Source of the DNA: Microbispora sp. H13382
Lineage (GTDB): Bacteria > Actinomycetota > Actinomycetes > Streptosporangiales > Streptosporangiaceae
Direction of reading: 5' to 3'
Length of the DNA stretch: 64,000 nucleotides
Assembly: GCF_014161445.1 (NCBI RefSeq)
Contig: NZ_JABBXA010000010.1
Coordinates: forward strand, 1 to 64,000
This document shows, piece after piece, positions 56,227 through 64,000 of this stretch; the stretch's first letter is position 1, and every line of letters starts with the position of its first letter. The notes under the pieces are model-generated. The model saw nothing but the letters and a program-made list of their open reading frames with translations. It did not search any database and was not told the DNA's origin. The position numbers and the translations under genes were made by a program.

Positions 56227-57256
56227 CGGGGTGTCCGCGCTCGAAGACGTCCTGCGGGCCGCGGTGCCCGAGGTCGCCTCGGCGGCGGTCGCCGTGATCG
56301 CTCTGGACGGGCGCACGGTCGCCGGGGCCGCCGTGGGGGAGGCCGTGCGGTATGCCGATCCGTCCGGGGGCCTGCTGGCGGAGCGGCCGCCCGTGGCGGT
56401 GGACGCGCTCTTCGACATCGCCTCCCTGACCAAGATGTTCACCGCCGCGGTGCTGGTCTCGCTGGCCCAGGAGGGCGCGCTCGACCTCGACGAGCCGGTG
56501 GCCGCACGGCTGCCCCGGTTCTACGGGCACCGGCCCGGGATCACCGTCCGGCACCTGCTGACGCATTCGGCGGGCCTGCCCGCGAGCCGCCGGGTGGAGA
56601 AGGAGCCGGAGGAGACCCGCTGGGACCTCGTCCTGTCCACCCCGGTTCAGGGGCCGCCGGGCACGCACCTGTACTCGGACGTCGGCATGATCACGGCCGG
56701 GCGGGTGGCGGAGGCCGCCGGCGGGGCGCCGCTGGACGTGCTCGTGCGCGAGCGGGTCGCCGGGCCGCTCGGGCTCGGCGCCACGACGTACGGGCCGGTC
56801 GACCCGGGCCGCGCCGTGGCCACGGAGTTCAAGCGCGGCACGTGCGTCAGGGGCGAGGTGCACGACGAGACCGCCCACGCGCTGGGCGGCGTGGCCGGGC
56901 ACGCGGGGCTGTTCTCCACCGCCGCCGACCTCGTGCGCTTCGGCGAGGCGCTGCGCACCGGCGGCGGCCCGATCCTGTCTCCCGAGTGGACCGCCGAGAT
57001 GCTGCGCGACCAGGGGGTCGCGGGCGCCGTGTTCCGCCAGGGGCTCGGCGTGCGGATCGACGATCCCGCCATCGTCGGGCCGCTCACGGGCGCGTTCGGC
57101 CACTCGGGCTTCACCGGCACGTCGCTGGTCGTCGACCCCGCCCACCGGCTGACCGTCGTGCTGCTCACCAACAACGTGCATCCCCTCCGGGGGCGGCCCG
57201 GCATCCGCGACCTGCGGCACGCCGTCGCGGCGGAGGCGCTGCGCCTGGCGGGCTGA
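56219..57256 (+). CDS. Serine beta-lactamase-fold hydrolase (AmiE/esterase-like)
   Basis: A 345-residue class C-type serine hydrolase: Ser-x-x-Lys in DIASLTKMF, the Tyr motif in LYSDVGMI and the third motif HSGFTGTS. LLTHSAGLPASR is also typical. It has no signal peptide, so it is not a secreted beta-lactamase. The Bacillus muropeptide-rescue operon contains a serine-hydrolase-family amidase (AmiE) that removes the stem peptide from MurNAc-peptide; position after murQ makes the same role plausible. GTG 56219 overlaps the murQ stop; a GTG at 56231 is the alternative. Last gene of the cluster. Confidence 0.8.
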   Translation: MPDGVSALEDVLRAAVPEVASAAVAVIALDGRTVAGAAVGEAVRYADPSGGLLAERPPVAVDALFDIASLTKMFTAAVLVSLAQEGALDLDEPVAARLPRFYGHRPGITVRHLLTHSAGLPASRRVEKEPEETRWDLVLSTPVQGPPGTHLYSDVGMITAGRVAEAAGGAPLDVLVRERVAGPLGLGATTYGPVDPGRAVATEFKRGTCVRGEVHDETAHALGGVAGHAGLFSTAADLVRFGEALRTGGGPILSPEWTAEMLRDQGVAGAVFRQGLGVRIDDPAIVGPLTGAFGHSGFTGTSLVVDPAHRLTVVLLTNNVHPLRGRPGIRDLRHAVAAEALRLAG

Positions 57257-57337
57257 TGTTTGCCCCTCCTCGTCCGGGTCAGTAGGGAGACGGTGCAGCA
57301 GGCAGACCGATCCGTCCCCCCAAGGAGAGGAGCCGTG

Positions 57338-58150
57338 ATGACGACCGCGCATCAGGCGGGCCGGCGGCTGGAAGGCACGGCCCGGAGAGCGGCCGACCAT
57401 CCTGTCCTGGAGAAGCTCGCCAAGGTAGGGTTCGCCGCCCGGGGCGTCCTGTACGCGATCATCGGCCTGGTCGCCCTCCAGATCGCCTTCGGCGGGGGAG
57501 GGGAGGCCGACAAGAGCAGCGCGCTTCATATCGTCCGCGACGCGCCCTTGGGCGACACGCTGCTGTGGATCATGGCCGTCGGCTTGGCCGCCCTCGCGAT
57601 CTGGCAGATCTCCGAGGCCGTCTGGGGCCGTCCCGGCGTCAAGGACCGCGTGGAGTCCGTGGCCAGGGCCGTCGTCTACGCGGCCCTCGTGTTCTCGATG
57701 GTGGCCCTGCTCACGCGGAACAAGGCCGCCTCCTCGTCCGACAGCCAGTCGCAGGACGTCACCAAGGCGCTGTTCGAGCTGCCGGGCGGACAGTTCCTGG
57801 TCGGCCTGATGGCGCTCGGTGTGATCGCCCTCGGCGTCTTCTGGATCTACGAAGGCTGGACCGAGAAGTTCATGAAGGACATGCACGTGACCGGGCCTCG
57901 TGCCCGCGGCGTCGTGACCAAGCTCGGCAAGGCCGGCTACATCGCCCGCGGCGTGATCGCGCTGGCCGCCGGCGTCCTGATCGGCCGGGCCGCCCTCACG
58001 TACGACCCCGACAAGGCGGCCGGCATCGACGGCGCGCTCAAGGCGCTCGCCGACACCCCGGCCGGTCCGTGGCTGCTCGTCGTGGTCGCGATCGGCCTGG
58101 TGCTGTTCGCCGCCTACTGCTTCGCGGAGGCCCGCTGGCACCGCGTGTGA
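57338..58150 (+). CDS. DUF1206 membrane protein
   Basis: A 270-residue protein with six hydrophobic segments arranged as three repeats of a helix pair. The repeated tag FAARGVLYAIIGLVAL, VYAALVFSM and YIARGVIALAAGVLI marks the DUF1206 family, common in actinobacteria and cyanobacteria and of unknown function. AAGGAGAGGAG precedes the ATG. It is 81 bp after the salvage cluster and may be a separate unit. Confidence 0.85.
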   Translation: MTTAHQAGRRLEGTARRAADHPVLEKLAKVGFAARGVLYAIIGLVALQIAFGGGGEADKSSALHIVRDAPLGDTLLWIMAVGLAALAIWQISEAVWGRPGVKDRVESVARAVVYAALVFSMVALLTRNKAASSSDSQSQDVTKALFELPGGQFLVGLMALGVIALGVFWIYEGWTEKFMKDMHVTGPRARGVVTKLGKAGYIARGVIALAAGVLIGRAALTYDPDKAAGIDGALKALADTPAGPWLLVVVAIGLVLFAAYCFAEARWHRV

Positions 58151-58280
58151 GCGTCTCCGCCGGGGCGGCGTCTCAGGTGGACCTGCTCCACCTGAGATGT
58201 CCGCCACGGTCCGCTCCGGATGAGACCTGGCCTCACCTGGGCGGACTCCCTCGGATCTCGGTCTTCTCCCACACGGTCAC

Positions 58281-58321
58281 TGTCCGATCGGTCAGATCCT
58301 GTCCGATCGGTCAGCTAGGGT
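58281..58321 (+). promoter_or_regulatory. Tandem TetR operators over a leaderless promoter
   Basis: TGTCCGATCGGTCAG occurs twice, at 58281-58295 and 58300-58314, with a 19-bp period and a CCGATCGG palindromic core. TAGGGT (58316-58321) is a -10 box 7 nt before the TetR ATG. The operators therefore fill the -35 and spacer region, ideal for autorepression. Confidence 0.7.
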
Positions 58322-58328
58322 GTCTCCC

Positions 58329-58877
58329 ATGGCGCGTTCCGTAACCACCCTGCGCGCGGACATCCTCGACTCGGCGGTGCGGCTGTTCGCCGCCCACGGT
58401 TTCCGCGGCACCTCTCTCCAGGAGATCGCCACGGACGCCGGCTGCTCCAAGGCGTCCTTGCTCTACCACTTCACGAACAAGGACGCGATCTTGACCGAGC
58501 TGCTGGCGCCCGTCGGGTCGCAGGTCGCCGAACTCGAGGCACGGCTCGCCGGGCTGGACGGTGAGGCGGCCGCCCGTGCCGCCGTCGCCGCGCTCGTCGA
58601 CCTGTCCCTGCGCTTCCGGCTGCAGGTGAAGATCCTCATGCAGGACGTCGACGCGCTGATCAACCGGCCGGAACTGCCGGACGTGGACGGCTTCATCGAA
58701 CGGCTGACGGACGCCCTGTCCGGCCGTTCGGCCGCCCCCGAGGCCCGGGTCTGGGCCTGGATGGCGATGCTGGGGATCATCCTGACCAGCGCCGGCGAGC
58801 TCGCGGTTCCGGAGGAGACGCTGCGCGCGGAACTGACCCGCGGGGCGTTGCGGACGCTCGGTCTGCAGGCCGACTGA
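58329..58877 (+). CDS. TetR-family regulator
   Basis: A 182-residue regulator. The HTH covers about residues 8-55 (ILDSAVRLFAAHGFRGTSLQEI, then AGCSKASLLYHFTNKDAIL, the classic TetR recognition helix). The rest is a helical ligand domain. ATG 58329 fits a leaderless transcript; an upstream start at 58320 would fall in the -10 box. It probably represses itself and the MMPL pump that follows 23 bp downstream. Confidence 0.92.
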   Translation: MARSVTTLRADILDSAVRLFAAHGFRGTSLQEIATDAGCSKASLLYHFTNKDAILTELLAPVGSQVAELEARLAGLDGEAAARAAVAALVDLSLRFRLQVKILMQDVDALINRPELPDVDGFIERLTDALSGRSAAPEARVWAWMAMLGIILTSAGELAVPEETLRAELTRGALRTLGLQAD

Positions 58878-58900
58878 CCTTCAGAAGAAAGAGATCTGTT

Positions 58901-61063
58901 TTGGCAACCCTGCTGTACCGGCTGGGCCGGTTCTCCTTCCGCAGGCGCGGGCGCGTGGCCGCCGTGTGGCTGCTGCTGCTCGTGGTCCTGGGCCTGGCCG
59001 CGGCAGCCTTCCACGGCCCGACCGGCGACAAGTTCGCCATGCCCGGCACCGAGTCGCAGCGGGCGCTGGACGCCCTGGCCAAGGAGTTCCCGCAGGCCAG
59101 CGGGGCCACCGGCACCATCGTCGTGGCCGCCCCGCAGGGCCGCAAGCTCGACCCCGCCGCGGTCGCGCCGCTGGTCGAGGAGGCCGCCGCCGTCCCCGGC
59201 GTCGTCGCCGCCCTCGACCCGTTCAAGTCCGGCGCCGTCTCCGCCGACGGCCGCCACGCCCTGATCCAGGTGCAGTTCGACCGCGAGGCCCAGGACGTGA
59301 CCGAGGCGCAGCGCGCGGCGTACCTGAAGGCCGGCTCCTCCGCGCAGGGGCTGCGGGTCGAGCACGGCGGCGAGATCCTGAACGGCGCGCCGGAGGTCGG
59401 CGGGTCGGAAGGGATCGGCGTCGTGATCGCCGCGGTGGTCCTCATCGTCACCTTCGGCTCGCTGGTGGCCGCCGGCATGACTCTGCTGAACGCGCTGATC
59501 GGCGTGGGGGCCGGCATGGGCGGCCTGTTCGCGCTCAGCGGCGTCGTCGAGCTGACCTCCGTCACGCCCGTGCTGGCGCTGATGCTGGGCCTGGCCGTCG
59601 GTATCGACTACTCGCTGTTCATCACCTCCCGCTACCGCCAGTTCCTGGCCGAGGGCGTGACGCCGGAGGAGGCCGCGGGCCGGGCGGTCGGCACCGCCGG
59701 ATCGGCGGTCGTGTTCGCCGGGGCCACCGTGGTCATCGCGCTCGCCGGCCTGTCGGTGGTCGGCATCCCGTTCCTGAGCGTGATGGGCCTGGCCGCCGCC
59801 GGCACCGTGGCCGTCGCCGTCCTGGTCGCCCTCACGCTGCTGCCCGCCTTCCTGTCGTACGCCGGTGCCCGCGTGCTGCCCCGCAAGCAGCGCACCGGTC
59901 AGAGCACGGGCGCGGGTGCGGAGGGCTTCGGCTACAGGTGGGGACGGGTCGTCACCCGGCTGCGCGTGCCGATCCTGCTGGCCGGCGTGATCGGCCTCGG
60001 CGCGCTCACGCTGCCGGCCCAGGACCTGCGCCTGGCCCTGCCCGACGCCGGCACCGCCGCCCCCGGCACCCCGGCCCGCGAGGCCTACGACCTGACCAGC
60101 GAGGGCTTCGGCGAGGGCTTCAACGCCCGCCTGATCGCCGTGGTCTCCGCCGCGGACCCGGCGGCCACGACCGCCGCCGCAGGCGAGGCCGCCAAGATGA
60201 TCCAGCAGACCCCCGGCGTGCTGGCCGTGGCCCCGCCGCAGCCCAACGCCGCGGGTACCACCGCGCTGCTGACCATCATCCCCAAGGCCGGGCCCACCGC
60301 CGCGGCTACCGAGGACGCCGTCCACGCCATCCGCGCCAACGTGGCCTCGATCGAAAACGCCGAGATCGCCGTCACCGGGGCGACGGCCGTGGGCATCGAC
60401 GTCTCCGACAAGCTCGCCGACGCCATGCCGGTGTACCTGCTGCTCGTGGTCGGCCTGTCGGTGCTGCTGCTCATGCTCGTCTTCCGCTCGATCCTGGTCC
60501 CCGTCAAGGCGGCGCTGGGCTTCCTGCTCACCGTCGGCTCGACCTTCGGCATCACGGTGGCGATCTTCCAGGAGGGTCACCTGGCCGGGCTGCTGGGCGT
60601 GGACGTGCCGGGCCCGCTGGTCAGCTTCCTGCCGATCCTGCTCATCGGCATCCTGTTCGGCCTGGCCATGGACTACGAGGTGTTCCTGGTCTCGCGCATG
60701 CGCGAGGACTACGTGCACGGCGACACTCCCCGCCAGGCCACGATCAACGGCATGGGGCACAACGCGCGGGTCGTCACCGCCGCGGCGCTGATCATGACGG
60801 CCGTGTTCGGCGGGTTCGTGTTCATGGACGACCCGATCATCAAGTCGATGGGCTTCGCGCTGGCCATCGGTGTGCTCATCGACGCCTTCGTCGTCCGCAT
60901 GACCCTCGTCCCCGCCGTGATGTCCATGCTCGGCCGCGCCGCCTGGTGGCTGCCCCGCGCCCTCGACCGGGCGCTGCCCGACCTCGACGTCGAGGGCGAA
61001 CGCCTGCGCCACCACCTGACCACCGGCGCCGCCGCATCCCCGGAGCGGGCCGGCGTGATGTGA
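58901..61063 (+). CDS. MMPL/RND-family transporter
   Basis: A 720-residue membrane protein with two halves, each of one helix, a large external domain and five helices. The family motif GLAVGIDYSLFITSRYR in the first half and FGLAMDYEVFLVSRMRED in the second carry the proton-relay Asp-Tyr pairs. Related actinobacterial pumps export lipids, drugs or signal molecules. The TTG start lies about 13 nt after GAAAGAGA. It is co-transcribed with its TetR regulator; the tail ends in a hydrophilic His/Arg stretch. Confidence 0.92.
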   Translation: MATLLYRLGRFSFRRRGRVAAVWLLLLVVLGLAAAAFHGPTGDKFAMPGTESQRALDALAKEFPQASGATGTIVVAAPQGRKLDPAAVAPLVEEAAAVPGVVAALDPFKSGAVSADGRHALIQVQFDREAQDVTEAQRAAYLKAGSSAQGLRVEHGGEILNGAPEVGGSEGIGVVIAAVVLIVTFGSLVAAGMTLLNALIGVGAGMGGLFALSGVVELTSVTPVLALMLGLAVGIDYSLFITSRYRQFLAEGVTPEEAAGRAVGTAGSAVVFAGATVVIALAGLSVVGIPFLSVMGLAAAGTVAVAVLVALTLLPAFLSYAGARVLPRKQRTGQSTGAGAEGFGYRWGRVVTRLRVPILLAGVIGLGALTLPAQDLRLALPDAGTAAPGTPAREAYDLTSEGFGEGFNARLIAVVSAADPAATTAAAGEAAKMIQQTPGVLAVAPPQPNAAGTTALLTIIPKAGPTAAATEDAVHAIRANVASIENAEIAVTGATAVGIDVSDKLADAMPVYLLLVVGLSVLLLMLVFRSILVPVKAALGFLLTVGSTFGITVAIFQEGHLAGLLGVDVPGPLVSFLPILLIGILFGLAMDYEVFLVSRMREDYVHGDTPRQATINGMGHNARVVTAAALIMTAVFGGFVFMDDPIIKSMGFALAIGVLIDAFVVRMTLVPAVMSMLGRAAWWLPRALDRALPDLDVEGERLRHHLTTGAAASPERAGVM

Positions 61064-61074
61064 CCCGGGGCCGG

Positions 61075-61096
61075 AGGTCCCGTCCCGGCGGGACCT
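61075..61096 (+). terminator. Stem-loop after MMPL gene
   Basis: AGGTCCCG pairs with CGGGACCT around a TCCCGG loop, 12 nt after the stop. An 8-bp GC-rich stem, a moderate terminator. Confidence 0.5.
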
Positions 61097-61158
61097 TCGG
61101 CGCTCGCACGCCGCGGAGGGTAAGCGGTCTGATGGAGGGACGGGAGAAGGAGGGCTTC

Positions 61159-62019
61159 ATGATCGTGGTGGGTGTCGACGGTTCGCCCGCTGGCGTCGCG
61201 GCGGCGGCTTGGGCGGCCCGGGAGGCCGGTCTGCGCGGCGTCCCCCTGCGGATCGCCAACGCCATCCCCGCCTGGGCGTGCTCGACCGCCCCGCAGGGCC
61301 GGTACACGAGAGTCGCCGCGTGGATGCGCGACGGCGCCGCCGACGTGCTCGCCGCCGCCACCGGGCGGGCTCAGGCGGAGGCGCCCGGGGTGGAGGTCGA
61401 CACCGCGATCCTGGCCGGCGACCCGCGCCCGGCGCTCGTCGAGGCGGCCGCGGACGCCGATCTCCTGGTGCTCGGCAACCACGGGCTCGGCGGCTTCCGC
61501 GGCCTGCTGCTCGGCTCGGTCGCGTACGGCGTGACGGGTCGCGCCCCGTGCGACGTGGTCGTCGTGCGGGAGGTGCCCTCGGCGCCGCGCCCGGAGATCG
61601 TGGTGGGCGTCGACGGATCGCCCGCCTGCGCGAAGGTGCTCGACTTCGCCTTCGCCGAGGCGGCGCTGCGCGGGGTGGGCCTGCGGGTGGTGCACGCCTA
61701 CAGGCCGCTGGAGGCGGGCGGCGGCTTCGCGCCGGTGCCGGACGACTTCGACGACGAGAAGGTCGAGGTGCGGATGGTCAGGGAGGCTCTCGCCGGGCGC
61801 CGCGAGCACTACCCCGACGTCAAGGTCGTCGAGGAGGTCGTCCGGGGTCATCCCGTGGAGGTGCTGCGGCACGCGTCGGTGGGCGCCGACCTGCTCGTCA
61901 TCGGCTCCCGGGGCCACGGCCAGTTCACCGGCCTGGTCCTCGGTTCGGTCTGCCAGGCCATGCTGCACTACGCGAGGTGCCCCATGGTCGTCGTCCGCGC
62001 GCCGGCGCCGGCCGGCTGA
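61159..62019 (+). CDS. Universal stress protein, tandem Usp domains
   Basis: A 286-residue protein of two Usp domains, each starting IVVGVDGSPA. The first ends with the ATP-binding LLVLGNHGLGGFRGLLLGSVAYGV region and the second with LLVIGSRGHGQFTGLVLGSV (cited in part), where the G-x2-G-x9-G-S/T pattern binds ATP. Tandem Usp proteins of this kind belong to dormancy and hypoxia responses in actinobacteria. AAGGAGGG precedes the ATG. The gene ends at a strong bidirectional terminator. Confidence 0.93.
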   Translation: MIVVGVDGSPAGVAAAAWAAREAGLRGVPLRIANAIPAWACSTAPQGRYTRVAAWMRDGAADVLAAATGRAQAEAPGVEVDTAILAGDPRPALVEAAADADLLVLGNHGLGGFRGLLLGSVAYGVTGRAPCDVVVVREVPSAPRPEIVVGVDGSPACAKVLDFAFAEAALRGVGLRVVHAYRPLEAGGGFAPVPDDFDDEKVEVRMVREALAGRREHYPDVKVVEEVVRGHPVEVLRHASVGADLLVIGSRGHGQFTGLVLGSVCQAMLHYARCPMVVVRAPAPAG

Positions 62020-62044
62020 ACAGCTGGCCGGCTGAACACGCGAA

Positions 62045-62085
62045 ACGCCCCCGGCGGCCCGGATGATCCGGGCCGCCGGGGGCGT
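62045..62085. terminator. 18-bp stem-loop between Usp and rbpA
   Basis: ACGCCCCCGGCGGCCCGG (62045-62062) pairs perfectly with 62068-62085 around an ATGAT loop. It lies between two convergent stops and is the strongest terminator in the window. Confidence 0.9.
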
Positions 62086-62095
62086 CGTCGGCGTC

Positions 62096-62440
62096 CTACG
62101 CGCTCTTGCGCCGCTGCTCGCGCAGAATGGCGAGCCGCTCGTTCAGCACCTCTTCGAGGTCCTCGATCGAGCGGCGCTCCAGCAGCATGTCCCAATGGGT
62201 CCGCGGGGGCTTCGCCTTCTTCTGCTGGGGCTGCTCCGCGTCCACCCGCAGCGCCGGGCTGCCGCAGTGACGGCACTCCCACGTCGTGGGGATCTCGGCC
62301 TCGACGGCGAGCGGGACGGTGGTGAGATGGCCCTTCGGGCACGTGTAGGACACCTCCTGGCGCGGGGCCAGGTCGGTGTTGCGGTCGTTCTCGTAGCTGG
62401 TCGCGCCGAGCCGGGTACCGCGAAGTGCACGCTCGCCCAT
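62096..62440 (-). CDS. rbpA: RNA polymerase-binding protein RbpA
   Basis: A 114-residue actinobacterial RNA polymerase factor. The core starts MGERALRGTRLGATSYE, and the zinc site is CPKGH with CRHC, as in Streptomyces RbpA. A basic linker and the sigma-interacting C-terminal helix with HWDMLLERRSIEDLEEVL complete it. It stabilises the polymerase holoenzyme with the principal sigma factor and helps open promoters. ATG 62440 is chosen over the longer frame because the family begins there; AGGAGG lies about 10 nt upstream. Its presence fixes the organism as an actinobacterium. Confidence 0.95.
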   Translation of the reverse strand: MGERALRGTRLGATSYENDRNTDLAPRQEVSYTCPKGHLTTVPLAVEAEIPTTWECRHCGSPALRVDAEQPQQKKAKPPRTHWDMLLERRSIEDLEEVLNERLAILREQRRKSA

Positions 62441-62565
62441 GTCTTTAAGCCTCCTGAGGTCCCCGCCTTCGAGGGGTTCGTTCGCCACCGCGTACAACGC
62501 CTGATACCGTGTGTGGATTCCCAGCCGAGACCTGATCCAATCGCGCTTTTTCCGTCCCAGTGGTC

Positions 62566-63915
62566 TCAGATGTGCTCGGGCACCTCGTTCCCCGCCTCAC
62601 GGATGGCCCGGGGCAGGTTGACAACGGTGAGCAGCACGAATCCGATGACGAAGAACACCACCAGCGAGACGATCGCGGTGCGGTAGCTGTCGGTGAGCTG
62701 GAGCGCCAGCGTGAGCACCAGCGAGCCGAGGAACGCCGACCCCTTGTCGCTGATCTGGTAGAGGCTGAAGTACTCCGCCTCCCGGCCGGGCGGGATCACC
62801 AGGGAGTACATCGAGCGTGACAGCGCCTGCGTGCCGCCCATGACGATCGCGATGGCGAAGGCGATCGCGTAGAACTGGATCGCCGCGCCCTTCTGCAGGA
62901 AGTAGGCCACGCCCACCACCAGTGTCCACACGACCAGGCTGGCCAGGACCGTGCGCTTGGTCCCGATCCTGGCCGCGAGCCGCGCGAGTCCGAGCGCGCC
63001 GCCGACGGCGATGAACTGCACCATCAGGATCGCGCCGATCTGGTGCGTCTGGCTCAGGCCCAGCTCCTGGTCGGCGTACGTGGCGGAGAAGCCGATCACC
63101 GTCTGCACGCCGTCGTTGTAGACCAGGTAGGCCGCGAGGAACAGCAGCGTGCGGGGGTAGCGCCGCAGGTCGGCGATCGTACGGCCGAGCTGGCGGACGC
63201 TGCCGGCCACGGCACGGGCCGCGGTCGCCTCGTGGACGGGCACCCGGCGGTTGCGCAGGCGCAGCATCGGGATGAGCGTGAACGCGCCCCACCACAGGCC
63301 CGCCGAGGCCAGGCTGATCCGCACCGCCAGGCCCTCCTCGACCGCGCCGGACAGGTAGACGACCAGGTTGAGCGCGAGCAGCAGGCCGCCGCCGAGGTAG
63401 CCGAAGCCCCACCCCCTGCTGGAGATCGCGTCGCGTTCCTCCGCGCCGGAGATCTGCGGCAGGAAGGAGTCGTAGACCACGATCGACGCGCCGAACGCCA
63501 CGTTGGCGACCAGGAACAGCACGCCGCCGAGCAGATAGGCGTCACCGGACACGAGGTAGAAGCCGAGTGTGGCCGTCGCGCCCAGGTAGGCGAGCACCCC
63601 CAGGATCTGCTTCTTGCGTCCCGTGTGGTCCGCCACGGCGCCGATGATCGGCATGACCACGATCTGCAGCAGCACCGAGATCGTCACCAGCGTGGTGAAG
63701 TACGCCTTCGGCCGCAGGTCCAGGCCGAGGAACGACACGAAGCCGCCCGCGCCGCCCGCCGCCGTCGTCGCGATCGACGTCAGGTACGGCCCGAGGAAGA
63801 CGGTCAGGACGGTCGTCTGGAACGCGGAGTTCGCCCAGTCGTACCAGTACCAGCCGCGTTGCTCGCGCCGCCGCGCCTCGGGGATCTCCTCGTGGACGAC
63901 CTGGGGGGCGGTCAT
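62566..63915 (-). CDS. UMF1-type MFS transporter
   Basis: A 449-residue membrane protein with about 12 helices. GWYWYDWANSAFQTTVLTVF is the signature start of the UMF1/Atg22-like group, followed by FLPQISGAEERDAISSRGWG and FGYLGGGLLL, which fix the family. The substrate is not known; yeast Atg22 exports amino acids from the vacuole. AGGAGAG precedes the ATG. The last 85 bp of the window beyond it show no gene. Confidence 0.9.
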   Translation of the reverse strand: MTAPQVVHEEIPEARRREQRGWYWYDWANSAFQTTVLTVFLGPYLTSIATTAAGGAGGFVSFLGLDLRPKAYFTTLVTISVLLQIVVMPIIGAVADHTGRKKQILGVLAYLGATATLGFYLVSGDAYLLGGVLFLVANVAFGASIVVYDSFLPQISGAEERDAISSRGWGFGYLGGGLLLALNLVVYLSGAVEEGLAVRISLASAGLWWGAFTLIPMLRLRNRRVPVHEATAARAVAGSVRQLGRTIADLRRYPRTLLFLAAYLVYNDGVQTVIGFSATYADQELGLSQTHQIGAILMVQFIAVGGALGLARLAARIGTKRTVLASLVVWTLVVGVAYFLQKGAAIQFYAIAFAIAIVMGGTQALSRSMYSLVIPPGREAEYFSLYQISDKGSAFLGSLVLTLALQLTDSYRTAIVSLVVFFVIGFVLLTVVNLPRAIREAGNEVPEHI

Positions 63916-64000
63916 GTTCTCTCCTCGCCGGGGTGGGCGGTCGTACGATCGGTCGGGGGACGGCAGGGGTCCGACGGGCAGGGTTCGAGGGGCGGAGTCA

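Noticed and set aside
56219-57256. Antibiotic-resistance beta-lactamase
   Set aside because: No signal peptide and placed in a peptidoglycan salvage operon; an intracellular amidase or esterase is more likely.
58463-61015. 850-residue frame antisense to the TetR and MMPL genes
   Set aside because: Low-complexity Gly/Arg/Gln composition; shadow of well-supported genes.
58966-61158. Upstream extension of the universal stress protein frame
   Set aside because: That part is the shifted-frame shadow of the MMPL gene; the Usp domain begins at 61159 with its own ribosome site.

Overview
The window is GC-rich and densely coded. RbpA, a GylR-type IclR regulator beside glpF-glpK, tandem universal-stress domains, secreted glycosidases with ricin-type CBM13 tails, and many leaderless or GTG starts point to a filamentous soil actinomycete. 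The Streptosporangiaceae (Nonomuraea/Streptosporangium-like) fit best, but that placement is an inference from style and not a marker-gene assignment. I see no rRNA, tRNA, CRISPR array, transposase or prophage. It reads as ordinary chromosome with an accessory, carbohydrate-oriented flavour.

Layout. 1-3.5 kb: the tail of a secreted CE1-like esterase, a SpoIIE-type phosphatase and a BON-like/methyltransferase fusion. 3.5-7 kb: IclR regulator with glpF-glpK (no glpD). 7-9.6 kb: a leftward ROK regulator, HAD phosphatase and chloramphenicol-phosphotransferase-like kinase. 9.7-15.3 kb: a rightward run of ABC amino-acid importer, asparaginase, CutC and an alpha/beta hydrolase. 15.3-20.9 kb: GH43, a sulfatase-like metallo-beta-lactamase protein, a DHA2 exporter and an HxlR regulator. 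21-27.5 kb: secreted GH3, an acyltransferase, an MFS protein and a PHM/DBH-like copper monooxygenase lipoprotein. 27.7-32.5 kb: DEAD-box helicase, GH39 glycosidase and its divergent LacI regulator. 32.4-41.3 kb: copper genes (CopD-CtaG fusion, YcnI, PCuAC, DyP peroxidase, two paralogous His-rich membrane proteins) around a GH27 alpha-galactosidase with a 1-kb regulatory leader. 41.4-44.6 kb: AraC regulator, two NAD(P)-binding proteins and a small helical protein.

The most interesting block is 44.7-57.3 kb. A BadF-type amino-sugar kinase, a NagZ-like GH3, a five-gene oligopeptide-type ABC importer, a double GNAT protein, a NamZ-like (DUF1343/GH171) exo-muramidase, MurQ etherase and a serine beta-lactamase-fold protein form a self-consistent import-and-salvage route for peptidoglycan fragments. 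It replaces the PTS of the Bacillus mur cluster with an ABC importer and a kinase, and the hydrolases show no signal peptide. 57.3-64 kb: DUF1206 membrane protein, TetR-MMPL pair, universal stress protein, RbpA and an UMF1-type MFS protein.

Regulation is unusually legible. There are palindromic operators at the LacI/GH39 pair, GH27, GH43, GH3, TetR-MMPL, the ROK/ABC junction, the glp locus and the kinase promoter; several -10 boxes 6-7 nt before the start codon imply leaderless mRNAs; and several perfect stem-loops separate convergent genes. All functional names are from motif recognition by eye; no database search was run.
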